From Nectonema munidae (Eukaryota; Nematomorpha; Nectonematoida; Nectonematidae), in NCBI GenBank assembly GCA_030549495.1, contig JAUIRK010000105.1, positions 310,001-374,000 of the forward strand: a stretch of DNA of 64,000 nucleotides. Direction: 5' to 3'. Under the pieces are notes generated by a model. That model ran no database searches, was not told the origin of the DNA, and saw only the letters and a program-made list of their open reading frames with translations. Below, one piece after another: positions 36,001-47,407 of this stretch (its first letter is position 1; every line of letters starts with the position of its first letter). Position numbers and translations under genes: made by a program.

Positions 36001-38986
36001 TCTCTAGTTCAGGTAACACCCCTCTTCTTTTTTTTGTTTAAATCTTTTTTTCTAGCTTAAAATTTGTCAATTCTTCTTTTTGTTAGCTCATTCACTAATT
36101 AATGAATGAGATATTTGGTACTTTTAGCTGTATCACTCACTTTAAATCCATTATTATCCATTTCTCTAGCAAATTTTAACTTGAAATCAAAACTAAAGTT
36201 CTTACGCTTAGAAGACATGTTTTAAAAGCTAGAATTTAGCAGAAAGTAAAAACAATTTAACTGAGAACTGAGAGCGAAAAGAGTAAATGTATACAAGCAC
36301 AGGAAATCAATGCGTAGTTTTTTTTTAATAATAAACTCAAAATCAATTCTTAAAAATCTTGTGGTATAGTTTTCTCTTATAAAAAGAGATTACAAAAGTT
36401 TGACGCAGTTTTGAGCGAGATTGGATGTCATAAAGTGCAAAATACTACCTTCTCTAATAAACAAAGCTTTTTCATAGGCGTTCTAAAACTAAAGTTCTCT
36501 TTTTTCCTTCCTCGTATGCTTTACAGTATTTGCAATTTGGTGTCAGTCGCGATACGATTGATTCTATTTCTCGGCTTCAAAAAAAGGCGTTGGGAAGCAT
36601 CTTTAAGTTTGGAAGCAATTGTACCATAGAAATGAAATATTATTTGATTTTCGCATCTTGAAAGCCAAGGATATTTACAAAGAAAATGGCATTACTCACT
36701 TTTAAGTTCGTCAACCCCATTCCATTTCATCTCCGTAATCTTCGAACAAAATTCAATTTGAAAAGACAGCAACTTCTCCAAGGTATTTTTTGTGTGAGAT
36801 GATAGATAAATCCATTATGTAAATATGAAAGCTTCAAACAAGCGATTCTTTACAAGTTAACGATATGACCGACCCTATTTGTGTATGCTTCTCTTTTTTT
36901 ATCTTCTTTTCGAGAATGATTTAGATCTAACTTCCCTCCCTCCTATGAAAAACTTACAAAGTGCACCGTCCCAGACTCTTATTTGTGCAGAACAACACGT
37001 TAGTCTTGCTTTTCTTTCTTTCTTAAAATTTTGCTTTACTTTCTACACTTTTTTCATCGATTTATTAAAACCTTCAAACAATTTTCTTTTTAAGTCACCC
37101 GGACATTATTCTTTATTTTCACTACATGACTTTTTCCTCTCTGTATTTAAACTACTTACTTTCTTGCTTAATTTTTTGTGTTGAGAACTTTTCTGAAAGT
37201 GTCTTTACATCATTTTGAATGATCACCCTACGGCGTTTGTCTTTCTCATGCTCCATGCACTCTCTACAGAATAAAAATGAAAGGACTTCTTCACACTTGC
37301 AAAGCGCTACTCTTTCCTCCTCCTGGCCTTTTTGTACATACACTCCTGATCCAATTTCTTAATGAAACTTTCCTTCTTGATTGAACTCACAGGCGCATTA
37401 TAAGGAATGGTTAAAACGGCGTCAATTACCTTAATAGATATTTAGTTTATGGCTTAATTTTTTAACAGAGAAAATTTATTTGAAATAAAATTGACAAGTG
37501 GAGCGATCGCGGTAAAAAATACCAAAATGAAAAGAAAAATTGCAACATTTTATTTAAAGTTACAAAAAATAAATCATTTATGATAAATAGGGAAACAATC
37601 TGGATGTGTGCTTTTTTCACAAGTAAAACAAAAAGTAAGTGGTTCTTTTCGCATACAACACATTTTGTCTGGCGATTTTATTAGTACCGAAAGCAAATAG
37701 TGCGCCATAACAATTTTTCGAAAGATGGGAAAGAAAGTAGATAAACGGTAATTATATAAGTAAATAATATAAAAATATAGACTGGTCGGTACCTTGGAGT
37801 AATTTCATCGACAAGACACGACCTGTGTCGAATTATTGGCAAAGAAGGCTTGAAGCAGGATCGAACCCGAGACCTTGCGGTATCGAAACGAAGTATCTAC
37901 CCAACCTTACTCACGCTTCCGTTATCGTTGTAACTTTTTTCAAAAGTGAGTTTCCCAAATATTTTTTTTAATTTTAACATTTTCTCGATTAAAAATTAAA
38001 AATACATAAATCAGGATAGCGAGTTGAGATCTTAATTTTTCACGTTGCGGACTTTTTCTCAAGGGGTTAAAAGTTTAGGAATATAAGAAAAATAATCCAA
38101 AAAACTCTATACTTTGAATGTTTGTGTGATCGTTTTTATTATCCTTCGTCTTTCAAGGACAACGAGAGATGTAACGAAATTATCATTAATTTTGCAAACC
38201 CTGTCATGTAAGCATTTAATTACATTTAAGCAACGAATTATAGGAGGTATAGATACGATTGCCAATTAATTGAATTGTTGGAGTTGAACATCTAAATGTT
38301 TAGGTCAGTCTTGAGTAGAATGAAGAATGCGCTAGAGAAGAGAACTTTATTTACTTTTCAACCGTTCATTTAGGAGATGGAGGAAATGAAAAAGAAAGTT
38401 CTTGAGGTAGATACCACTCTTGTTGAAGAAGAAAATGCATTGTATAGCGTTGAAGCTGAAATCACTCACTCTCAACAGCAGATAGAAAAGTTTAAAAAAC
38501 AATTATCCATGTGCACGTCAATCACGAGTCATCCACCAAACAGTTTCCTTTAATTTTGAGTGACACTTCTTTATGCTCATTTCATTTCTATGTTATCTAG
38601 GTCATCGTATTGAGCACCGGGAAGATAAAGTGAATACTGGCTTGGATGATGATAATTCCGAAGGTATCAAAGGTGTGTGGGTTTAGTTGGAAGAAATATT
38701 GACTTTTCATTGGTTAACACTAAAACGCTATTATCAAAATTGAGATGCTTGCCCACTCTATAACTTTTAGGATCTCGACACTGTTTTCAGAGACGCTAGT
38801 ATTTCATGAAATCTTTGTTGCATTTATTGGAAGTGTTTTTAATCCTGCTATCCAATATTATTTTGTTTTGCTGCTAATTTATATATTTAATTTCTGTGCG
38901 TAGCGATGTCTTTGTATGAATCGCGCATATCCACTGTATTTAAAACCAATATTAATTTATATGAATTTGAACAAATAAATTGTTAG
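27091..38986 (+). CDS. N-terminal RASSF (RASSF7-10) family protein, six exons
   Basis: An N-terminal Ras-association domain scaffold with C-terminal coiled coils; relatives act in Ras/Hippo signalling and cell polarity. Exon 1, 27091-27751, carries the RA domain (MVTLRVWFEGKPKYLD, TTCAEILRVLSHKL) and a helical part ending FKFLHHLHNQ. The exons I infer after it are 29688-29739 (KEDNLIGEDSS), 33372-33486 (MDVKIEEFKRKIKKVKDE), 38374 to about 38527 (EMEEMKKKVLEV, SQQQIEKFKKQL), 38601-38663 (HRIEHREDKVNTG) and 38904-38986 (MSLYESRISTVFK, stop TAG). The phases 1-2-0-1-1 fit at every join and all acceptors are pyrimidine-rich AGs. Donors GTATCC and GTAAGC are good; GTTTTT after exon 3 is weak and the exon 4 donor is uncertain. 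The product is about 375 residues with charged coiled coils, and RASSF9/10 is the closest layout. AATAAA lies at 39298. The introns hold LINE, pogo and SINE relics. Confidence 0.7.
28905..29113. repeat. Partial relative of the 7.3-8.6 kb palindrome arm
   Basis: Matches the outer part of the right arm in order: TAGCATCGTCTCCCCGAATG, GTTGAACATTGTCTCTCTAG, ATTTGTACATGGAATAGAAA, CCATCGTAGTATACAGGTTG, then GTCTACCCGCGTTCAACCG and TTTATGAGATA. It has only two or three of the 28-bp units and no inverted partner. Like the palindrome, it is followed at once by an AT-rich run and a minus-strand LINE fragment. It lies in RASSF intron 1. Confidence 0.85.
29128..29551 (-). mobile_element. LINE fragment, C-terminal cysteine region
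   Basis: The minus-strand translation holds LPIKTRQPLAQLRANK, LREYLPEIDPKTYTSARCPL and CNQHTPSFQ, then in a shifted frame THHLFNCTHIH and LKPVHLWSKPCEIVNLL. This is the C-terminal part of Jockey-like ORF2 proteins (LAQLRSG, iDP..CPLC, HLFNCP, LWsxPvevA). The fragment is decayed, with at least one stop and one frame change. It lies in RASSF intron 1, just upstream of the short exon 2. Confidence 0.8.
31366..32110. mobile_element. Cluster of Tigger/pogo-like terminal sequences
   Basis: Three stretches resemble TcMar-Tigger ends: CACTGATATCTCGTTTATCC at 31368 with a later GGGGATAAGTGAACAGGTAG stretch, CAGTAACTCCTCTGAAATAA near 31567, and CAGACCTCATTTATCCGACA at about 32043. The CAGT...CTCGTTTATCCG form is typical of that superfamily. 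No transposase lies between them and I could not pair the ends, so these are MITE or relic ends inside RASSF intron 2. Confidence 0.45.
33722..34099 (-). other. Unknown open frame over a ~180-bp internal duplication
   Basis: An open frame of about 125 codons, Lys-rich, with PKSGWGDPSYNKEEDF and QGEWVGGAIQAKTKMK. The DNA contains two related stretches about 180 bp apart, near 33826 (GCTTGGATCGCCCC) and 34005 (GCTCGGATCGCCCC). Each is preceded by a TTCATCTTTG or TTCTTCTTTG context. No family is recognised, and it is antisense within a RASSF intron. It could be a decayed repeat, not a gene. Confidence 0.25.
34155..34235. mobile_element. hAT/Charlie-like terminal sequence
   Basis: CACTGGTTCTTAACCTGGGT followed by CCACGGATCCCTAAGAGG and, as the pairing stem, GGGATCCGTGAACAG. 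This is the classic CAGTGGTTCTCAACCTGGGG form of hAT/Charlie ends with an internal GGATCC hairpin. Similar ends sit at 48326 and 57003. The other end of this copy was not found. Confidence 0.55.
34961..36218 (-). mobile_element. pogo/Tigger transposase relic
   Basis: The minus strand begins MSSKRKNFSFDFKLKFAREM, the CENP-B-like helix-turn-helix start of pogo/Tigger transposases. DDE-domain pieces follow in order: ESCIFNADGTGIY (from NADETG), NLPVLYKHNKASWMTKDIF, a QPMDAGII-like stretch in a shifted frame, then SAKSVTILDAHYLLLQSWNS and VSIETIKNYFNKCF. Many stops and shifts mark it as an old relic. It sits antisense in the long RASSF intron between exons 3 and 4. Confidence 0.85.
36230..37780. 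other. Intronic sequence, no element recognised
   Basis: Within the long RASSF intron. Several small frames on both strands lack recognisable domains. I cannot support a gene. Confidence 0.4.
37784..37920 (-). mobile_element. tRNA-derived SINE, copy 3
   Basis: On the minus strand: GAGTAAGGTTGGGTAGATAC (A-box region), GGTCTCGGGTTCGATCCTGC (B box), then CTTCAAGCCTTCTTTGCC, AATTCGACACAGG, TTGTCGATGAAATTAC and AAGGTACC. The body aligns with copy 1 at 11362 throughout. It lies in the RASSF intron just upstream of exon 4. Confidence 0.8.
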
Positions 38987-39514
38987 CAACTTTTCTCTGA
39001 ATTTTATGTAACAGGCTAAATTAAAGGATTCTTGAATTAAATGTCTTCGGTGATTACGTTTCAAATATATTCGTATGTTGGAACGAAAACATTTCTTGGT
39101 GCAACCAAAGCGACTTCGCCACTTGCCTGCTCATTTCTAGATACCTGCCAACACCAAAAACAACATTTCTTCTCTGATTTTTGAAAATAAAGTTAAAGTA
39201 CAAAAATTGGCATATAATTATTTTGGCCTGTATTAAAGCAATTTTGAGAATATTAAAGTTAACTGTATCCGATTTTATAAGAAAAACCTTCATGTCGAAT
39301 AAACATCTTCATTAGCAAGATTATTTTACTGACTAACCACAAACTTCTTTTGGCTAAAAGACGACTTTTTCAAAATAGCGAATTGAGCTTAAAATTCGTA
39401 TTTCGTTAGCGCTGAACTAAATTTCAAATTTGTCATCAATGCATAAAAATGATTCTTATTAGTCTGAGTGTAAGACATGGATATTTATGATATCTGTATA
39501 CAAAATCACACACT

Positions 39515-41510
39515 AGGATAAGTGTTCCCAACTTGGGCGTTATTGCCCCCGCGGGGGGCGGGGCTTTATAATTTTTATTTTGGGCGTTTAATGTCAAGGG
39601 GCGTTCGACGAGATTTGTCTCCTAAATTTTATATATTTATGAAGTTTTTATTCTTTTGCATTTGATCATAGACATATCTTCCCTATTTACCAATCATAAT
39701 GGTGCATTAATAAGATTGACACACGCTGATAAAACAAGACGACACGTAAATATGGGAACTTGACATAGGCACATCATTAGTGGGAGTGAATCGTAGGATT
39801 AGCAATAGAGCTGTTGTTATCTCTTGACTGCAAGCATGTGATGATGAGCCTGCATTACATCACACACTCCTTCCTTCTGTTAGAAAGGGTGTAGGGATGT
39901 TACGGCAACTGTTAGATCCATGCTCAATAGCTATCAAGGTTGTGAATGTCTGAAAAGAGAAAATGTCGTCAATATTCCTCAGATTATTTGAAGTTTGGTT
40001 TTATTCAATGTCCTAGTAATGATAAATTACGTGCATGTTTCATTTGGGATAAATCATTTTCCAATGAAGCGATGAAGTCCTTCCGATTATTTGAAAAAAT
40101 TCACCCTGACAAAGTTAACAAAGATGAAGTGTATTTCAATAAACTTGAAGGAAAAATATAAAAAACGATGTTTAAGTATTAATATTTCTAAAACTTCAAA
40201 CTAATTTAGTTTAAGATTCAAACAATTTGTTTTACAAATAGATGAATCTACAATGATTAAGAATCAGTCGCTTTTGCTTGCTTATGTTAGATACACTGAT
40301 GACAATTCTGCATTTACGGAGGAATTTTAATTTGCGAAGTCTCTGGTTTGTGATACAAAGGGTTCAACAATTTTCAAGTTTGTAGAAAACTTTTTCTTGA
40401 AAAATATTTTAGAGTGTGCAACAGCCGGTCCACTTTCAATGGTTGGCCGCTGCAAAGGTTTATTAGGTCATTTGAAAAGAACTTGTTCAGAAATTTTAAT
40501 CGTTCGTTGTGTCAAAATCTCGCCGGTAAAACGAGGTCACCAAACCTTTTCAAATCTTTACAAGTTGTTATAAAAACAATTAATAAAATAAAGACAAGCT
40601 CACTTAAAGATGAGCTTTTTTAAAATCTTTGTAGGGAAAATGAAGAAGAGTTTAGCTCTCTTTTGATGAACACAAAAGTGAGATGACTTTCGAAAGGAAA
40701 CTGTCTCCAATGATTTTTTAAACTTTATAATAGCATTTTAGAATTTTTTGAAGATGAGGATAAGGAAACATATGACAAGATATGTTCAATTAAAAACTAT
40801 ATTGCTTATCTGGCTGTTATTTTTGGAAAATTCAAGTGGCTTCATCAACAAATTAGAGATATTCGCTTCAAGTTTACGCCGCCATGACTTTCATCACTTT
40901 CCCAATCTTAATTCTATTTTTAAAGAAGGCATAGAAATTGATGATGGCGTTATAAAAGTGTACTTTGATCACATAAATTCATTAAAACCTGATACGGAGC
41001 AACGGTTCAAAGACTTGATTGGTGTTCAAGTTTCTGAGTGGTGTTTTGATCCTTTCTACTTTGATGTCCAAGAAATGAATTATAAAATTCAAGAAGAAAT
41101 GATTGATTTACAAAATGACATTAAATCAGAAGCTTCATTCACGTTATCAAGATATGAAAAATTGTGGGTAGAAAAGCGATTTTTATATCCAAACCTTTGG
41201 AAGGAAATTAAAATCTTATTTTTCGCATTTCCTTCGACATAGCTGGTGGAAACTGCGCTATATCTGAAAAACAAAAAAAGAAATCAATTTAAAATAGATG
41301 AGACAGGGGACTTAGGACTTAAACTTACAAAAATAAGTCCTACTTTGAATGAAATAAAAAATCATCAGCCGCAAGGAATCCATTGAATTTTCAAGGATTT
41401 TTCATGGTGCCTATTTTTTGAATTTAATTTTTTATGAAAAATTTTGTTTATTTTCTTATAAAAAAGTATTTTATTCTTTCAATTTTTAAATAGATAAACA
41501 TGGGCGGGGG
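39515..41510 (+). mobile_element. hAT transposon (ZBED5/FAM200-like), broken
   Basis: A plus-strand hAT copy. The left end carries AGTGTTCCCAACTTGGGCG with a GC-rich hairpin (GCCCCCGCGGGGGGC), typical of this hAT group. From 39946 comes a BED-like N-terminus (RKCRQYSSDYLKFGFIQCP), then QIDESTMIKNQSLLLAYVRY, SLVCDTKGSTIFKFVENFF, and CATAGPLSMVGRCKGL with the catalytic region. The C-terminal part, 40748-41385, carries NKLEIFASSLRRHDFHHFPN, KLWVEKRFLYPNLWKEI and GDLGLKLTKISPTL. The last matches the GDLRLKLTnlqP tail of ZBED5/FAM200 relatives. Several frame changes and stops break it. The right end fades near a GGGCGGGGG stretch at 41500. Confidence 0.85.
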
Positions 41511-41722
41511 TGAAAAAATTTCTAATCAAAAGGCCAAAATTTCGTTCTCAAGTTCAGGTCATTGACCTCGATTTGGCGTTATGCCACTATCACCATTAAA
41601 TTTAGAATCCAAAATAAGGTAGATAGCAATTAAAAAATTTTTCAAAACCTCTTTTCATCATATAAAAAATTGAGGTAAAGTGGAAAAAATGTTATATATA
41701 TATACAATCTTTATATATTCGA

Positions 41723-42130
41723 TTATGACTTGATTTCTGTGTTGCGAACCTTAAAATTACGCTTAGCGTGTTTTTGGGGTATATACGCTGAGAGTGAGGC
41801 TTCTTTGCAATATATGGTGCGCGATTCGCATTCATTCAACTTTAGTGTTTTCATGTATGAAGGATGTAGAACTTTTGGAACAAATTTTATTGAGTACATC
41901 ACAGTCCCACATCCTGCATAGTTTCTAGCTAAAGCACATTTAGCAATTTCTAAAGATGTAAAAAATCTGTCAATCAAAATCCCACATCCTTTGGGAAAGT
42001 CAGTGTCACTGATAAGTCTTTTCAAAATTTGAAAAGAAGAAAAGTAAGTTTTATCAAAGAATGCAGAGGTATAGATTTGAGGTTTTAAAAAAACTCTCTG
42101 AATCACTGAGAACGTAAAACGTGAGACCAT
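41723..42130 (-). mobile_element. piggyBac transposase fragment
   Basis: An open minus-strand piece of about 135 codons with FPKGCGILIDRFFTSLEIAK, ALARNYAGCGTVMYS, KFVPKVL and SLSAYIPQKHAKR. This is the middle of the piggyBac DDE domain, around the second catalytic Asp (form VDRFYTSxxLA...GTVRKNRKGLP). It is the only part of the gene left here. The sequence differs clearly from the other three piggyBac copies, so it represents another lineage. Confidence 0.75.
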
Positions 42131-42330
42131 AACGCCCTGCTTTTTTAGGGTAACACGCTAAAGTTTAGAAAAATAAGTCAGATTAAAGTTATGCGCGACT
42201 TCTTTTGAGAGATATTTTGGTCATTGGAGATAAAAGTTTTGCAAAATAAGTTTTCAAATTTTAGTTTAGTAGATTTTAGCGATTTTTGTTATCAATAAAT
42301 TTACATATCAGACATCTTTGTTTCGGAGAT

Positions 42331-42497
42331 TTGGTAGCGGGGATTTTGATAGTAAAGATTTTGGCTTTGATATTTTGGCTAAATTGAATTTTGATTTTCA
42401 GAAATTTTGGTAGCGGGGATTTTGATAGTAAAGATTTTGACTTTGATATTTTGGCTAAATTGAATTTTGATTTTCAGAAATTTTGGTAGCGGGGATT
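42331..42497. repeat. 76-bp tandem repeat, 2.2 copies
   Basis: TTGGTAGCGGGGATTTTGAT recurs at 42331, 42407 and 42483, exactly 76 bp apart. The copies are almost identical (one G/A difference seen). It abuts the hAT-like end at 42515. Confidence 0.95.
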
Positions 42498-42514
42498 TTG
42501 ATTAGATTCGCTTT

Positions 42515-42702
42515 AAATTGAAAAATTTATTTACACATCAAAGGTTCTAAATAAAAAAGTACCAAGATCGAGGTCGTACCGAACTTGGATATTTATAGGA
42601 AATAAGATTTTTTTCGTACGTAACTTGGAACCGTAAATTTTACAAAAAAACTATCCAGCAGTAAAGAAAATTCGAAACGTAACGTACCGTAAACCATCAC
42701 TG
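42515..42702 (-). mobile_element. hAT-like terminal fragment, same family as 44168-45106
   Basis: Read on the minus strand it starts CAGTGATGGTTTACGGTACG followed by TTACGTTTCGAATT, with AAATATCCAAGTTCGGTACG further in. Both features match the left end of the element at 44168 over about 190 bp. Only this end is present. Confidence 0.7.
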
Positions 42703-43620
42703 TTTGGGTGAATAGACACGCTAAGTGTATTATCTGCGAAATATATAACATTTTGTTTAAAAGTCACTTCATCAATATCAGGTTTAGAAAAGCTCTTCTT
42801 TCATGTGCAGCTTCAATTATTATTCATTTGATAAGAGACGTATACAAATAAATTAAAACAAACAGATAGGCCCAAAAATAAGTTAAAAATGAGAAAGATG
42901 TAGCCCTAAAAAGGGCCTTGGTAATTTAAGTTATGGCTGAAGAAATCGATCTAAGAAGCTAGAATAAGTTTCAAAAAGTATATTACCTTTGCACACGTAC
43001 CAAAATTTGAAGAACAAAAAACAAAAGTCTGAATCAAGCAAAATATCGTTATCACAAATGAATCTGGGCGTCTTTTTACCCAAAAAAAAACAATAATTAA
43101 AAACTTTTCAAATTTTAATTCTTCAACATTTTATCTATTTTTACACGTGAGGGTTTTACATAAAATCCTTAATTCATTTATTTTTTTAATCTTACAAATA
43201 ACTGCCTGAATATTTTAAACGCCCTGGACCATGTTTCAGAAGGAAACTCCAGTTTACCTTTTTCAATGAGTTTTTATAAACTTTGCCGAAATAGCGCTTC
43301 TGCTTGAGTTAATAAAAATATGGACCAATTTTTGACTGGTCAAATGACCTTTTTTTACAATGATTAATGCAAAATAGTGGGGTAGGCGAATGCCCAACCA
43401 TACTCAGCTTCATTTGGCACATAAATTCATTGATATTGCCTTGAAGCCACCCCGAAACCATTGAGAGTGACTGAAGAGAAAAGACGTTCTCATTTGCCAG
43501 TCGGGATTCGTGGCTTTTGACAGACATCCATCAATATTTATAGTGAATTTTCACGAACCATTATCCATCATATTTTGCGAGGATCTTGAAACGTGGTGCT
43601 GATCACTCACTCTTAAATTA

Positions 43621-43668
43621 TGAAAACGGCAAATTGGAAGCAAGAACTACGAGATTGCTTGAAGAAAG
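43621..43668 (+). other. Candidate short first exon
   Basis: An ATG followed by 16 open codons (MKTANWKQELRDCLKK) ends at a strong donor, AAA then GTGAGA at 43669. The phase is 0, so it could join the LIM exon at 49193 in frame. No homology supports it and the distance is 5.5 kb. Confidence 0.2.
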
Positions 43669-44167
43669 TGAGAATGGCTGCTTTGATTAATCATCTTGCT
43701 CGCGTGTGTGTTGTCTTTTGAATGTTATTTCAAGATGATTAAGTCAGACGTCACAGCGTACCACCATTACCATATATTGCTTAATCACTTGGAATTATTA
43801 TCACTGCTTTAGCGTCTTATCACAACTCCTGCTACTCGGATAAATCCTTTTCCTACACCAGCTTCATAATCATCATCATCATCAACATCATCATCTCCAA
43901 AGAAGAAGTCGTGCCAGCGTCTTTTCACACAAACTCTTCCTTTCTTCCTTCTCGTCTTGCACGTAACTATCAATTTATCATTTATTTTTTCGTCTCTTTC
44001 AAATCTTTAGGGTTGCTCATTTTTAACACTTTCATGCCCTTGGTTTTCACAAAATAAATCGTCTTCCTCTCCTTAAGAATTACTTTTCATATAACTTAAA
44101 CCTGGCGATTTTTGATTCATAGGTATTTTTCCTGAAAGGCTTAATCAAACAATCCCATTGTGTGAGT

Positions 44168-45106
44168 CAGTGGTGGCATGCGGTACGTTACGTTTCAAAA
44201 TTGCGCCACGGTATGATAGCCCCTTGTAAGGAATACGGTTTAAAATTACGTTTGAAAAAAAACTGAATCACGATAAATATCCAAGTTGAGTACAATTTCG
44301 ATCTTGATGCGTTTTTTACATCGAACGTTTGATTTGTAAATAAATTGATCAAGTTGAAGCTCCTTTGATACTCTTGCGTCAGAGCGGATCGAGCACCTCT
44401 TTACCCGGTGCTAAAACTTTGAAATTTTTTTTATGAAGTTTTACTTTTGCATAATTATTGTATATCAACTGATTTTTATACTCACATTAATTTAGCAAAA
44501 TTATAAAGCTGCAAAAGAGGTCACGGTGAGTGAATCGATTTACAAAAGATTAAAGTAAAGCATTCCCCTAATTTGTATACAAGAACAAATAACTTATGAA
44601 AACTTTCCTGCATCACTAATAGATAAAAGATGAAATAGCTAAAAAAAAAACAATAAAAGAATGATCGCTAAAAGATGAAATAGCTCAAAACACTTTTCTC
44701 ACGCTACAATAATTCAATTTTGAATAAACTTTTTCAGCATTCATCTAATTTTATCTGAAATTGTTATCTAGCATTATATGTATCAATCAAATTTATTCAG
44801 TTTGAAAATCAATTAAAAATTCGATTAATTTGAATTTTGCTTCCAACTAATATTATTTCAAATTAACTTCTAAGCGAATAATATAAAAAAGTGTAATATT
44901 AATATGCAATGATTGTACTAAGGAATATTGAAGTCATTTATTCACAAGGTAAAAAACATCTTTTTCATTATGTTTGATTTTTTTCTAAATTTGGATACGT
45001 TTTTTTAAAATCGTATTCTTCATTCCTATACGATTTTTCGGTACGAAAACAAGTAAAGTTTGAAAATACCAAATTACTCTTCGAACCGTAAGGTAGGCCA
45101 TCAATG
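44168..45106. mobile_element. Nonautonomous hAT-like element
   Basis: The left end is CAGTGGTGGCATGCGGTACG followed by TTACGTTTCAAAATT. The right end, reverse-complemented, is CATTGATGGCCTACCTTACG followed by GTTCGAAGAG. The ends pair imperfectly over about 30 bp. The ~940-bp interior is AT-rich with no transposase. No matching 8-bp flanking duplication was found, so the copy is old or its borders are slightly off. Confidence 0.6.
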
Positions 45107-45902
45107 GCAGGGACCCAATTTGCTTGAACCGAACAGAAAAGTTGACAAGTATGAAAAAGCACGGACCTCACAAAGTTGGTTTGTTCACTTCGCATTTTAC
45201 ATTATGTTTCTTATTATACTGAGTGTGGGTATGTTGTAGAAAGAATTGATTTTTCATTTTATTTCTAAAAATTTCGATTTTGCTTCGCTTTTGTGAACTT
45301 TTTCTAAGACTAATTTTCCGCGTGTACCGGTCGAGTTTGGAATTAACCTTTTCACGAACAATCGGACACTAGTGTCTAAAATATAAAATAATGTTGAACA
45401 AAATTTGATTATTTGTAGGCCAATGAAATTTCATTTTCTCGATTATAACAATTTTTATTATGTTTATAATTCCCAAAATTTTCTTGGAGTTGAAAGTGAA
45501 ATAAAACAAGAAAACTTGCAAAATTTTTAATTTTTTCTCAAATTTGCTTTAATTTTAAAAAGAAAATATTTCTTGAATCTTACGATGTCAGAATTTGTTT
45601 CAAAAAATAATTTTTCCCTTTTTTTATTTGAAAATTCAGTGTTCCATTTGTGCTTTTACGGAATAAATTTATTCTCTCGAAATATTTGAATAAGTTGATT
45701 GCATCTTGCATTTAGATCAGGATAATCTTTTACCTAACGTTCACGTCAATCAAAAATTTCCTCAAGCAATTATTGGTTGTGGTGATGTCAAACTATACAT
45801 TTTTCAAAGTAGTTATAATCTAGGGCCATGCAACATATATATGAACAAATAATATACTTATTTTACATTACTTAGTATATAAACCTTAATTAAAAAATAT
45901 TT

Positions 45903-47407
45903 TTAACACTAGGATGACATGAAAAAAAACTTACTATGATGACATTGCGGTCATTTTGAGCGCAGCTGAGAAATTGTATATATTTTAGTGAAATGCATTA
46001 TTTCCAAAGGTTTTTATTTAACATTTTTGAATCAACATATAAATAGTTGTTTACATAAAATTTTTTTTACAAAAAACAAATGTGTTAGCTACACACTTCC
46101 CACATGTTGATAAACCACATTTGTGACATAATTTAGTAGCTTTATTTCTGCATTTGAAGGAATGGAAACTTTTTCCGAATCTTATATGAACAACTACTGA
46201 TTGATGCCTCCACGTCAGATTCCACACTTTTTTATTTGAAAAAAAAACAATTTTTTTATTTGATTTGGCTTTGTATGCTGTTAATGAAACATCATGACAA
46301 AAAAACAATTTTGTAGAATGAACTGGAACTTTTTTTGCATACATTTTCTTTATTTCAGAAGGAACTTCGCTTCTATTTTGTTTGAGAGTACCAACAAAAT
46401 TTGTACCTTCAACAACCAGATCTGAAGCTAATTTCTTTGAAGTAAAAAAATTGTCACACGTGATATTATAGCCTTTTTTTTTGAAATTCCACTTTGTTGA
46501 ACAAGTTTTTTCATAATATACTCACCAAGAGAAACGCTTAATCCTTCATTATCTTTACCGAGATAAGGAAAACCTCCACACAGGTATTTACTTTTAACAT
46601 CCACAATAAACCAAAATTTTAAACCATATTTATCGGGCTTGCTAGGTCTATAATGGGTAAAAGGACATCTAGCTTTCGTAGAAAAGAGTTGTTCGTCAAT
46701 AGTCAAATTAGAATATGGTACGTAACTTTTTTTACTATTATTTATAAAAAGATTCCATACTTCAGAAAACCAAACTTATCCGTCCTCAAACCTTCATTTC
46801 TTTCACTTTTCAAATCAAACCCGATAAATTTTATTATTTCTTCAAATCTATTTCGTTGCAAATGATCTTTGAAAAATTGGTTACCCCAATTTTGATTCCA
46901 GAAACATCTCAAGGGAATATTTTTTGCTCCAATCACTCCACGCAAAATGCACAATGATAAGAAGGATTCTAATTCTTAAAGAGAAATCTTCCACTCTTCC
47001 TTTATTTGGCAACCTTCAGCAAGTGTACACTTTTCAATATGGCGTAAAATTCTTTCATCAAAAATGCAACGAGAAGCTGATTTGGCCTGTAAATACTAGT
47101 TGGACCGGATGAGCTTTGAAAATATTTTGCAAAGATGATCTACCTTTTGTTTCAGCACATCAACTTGTACCATCTTTTGATTCAAAAGTCTTTTAGTCTT
47201 TGTTTATAACAAATTCGTCATTTTCTTCAAGAATTTAATCTTTTTCCTTCAAACCAATCTTTTCTTTATTTATTTTTTTAAAAAAGGTTTTTTTTTTGAA
47301 AAAAAAAAAAATATTTTATCATCATCATTATCTGTTTCTTCCGCGTAATATTTTATATAAATTGACGCCTTTACTGGAGAGAGTCTATTACGCTTTGAAA
47401 AAGACAT
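45903..47407 (-). mobile_element. piggyBac transposon, moderately broken
   Basis: The minus-strand transposase starts at 47407 (MSFSKRNRLSPVK, then an acidic stretch). Landmarks in order are NIFKAHPVQLVFTG, CILRGVIGAKNIPL with RNRFEEIIKFIGFD, and TIDEQLFSTKARCPFTHYRP with SKPDKYGLKFWFIVD (the catalytic core). Then come KVPVHSTKLFFCHDVSLTAY and a C-terminal zinc finger (CRNKATKLCHKCGLSTCGKC) ending near 46051. The length is close to a full transposase, with a handful of frame breaks. A candidate end is TTAACACTAGGATGACATGA at 45903 (TTAA plus a piggyBac-like start). I did not find the partner end beyond 47407. Confidence 0.85.

Noticed and set aside
36879-37184. 101-codon plus-strand frame rich in Phe and Leu
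   Set aside because: T-rich low-complexity composition explains the frame; no conserved motif.
37152-37343. Minus-strand frame with CKCEEVLSFLFCRECMEHEK, possibly a zinc-binding exon
   Set aside because: Short, no acceptor or donor pair that fits, no known family, and antisense inside an intron.
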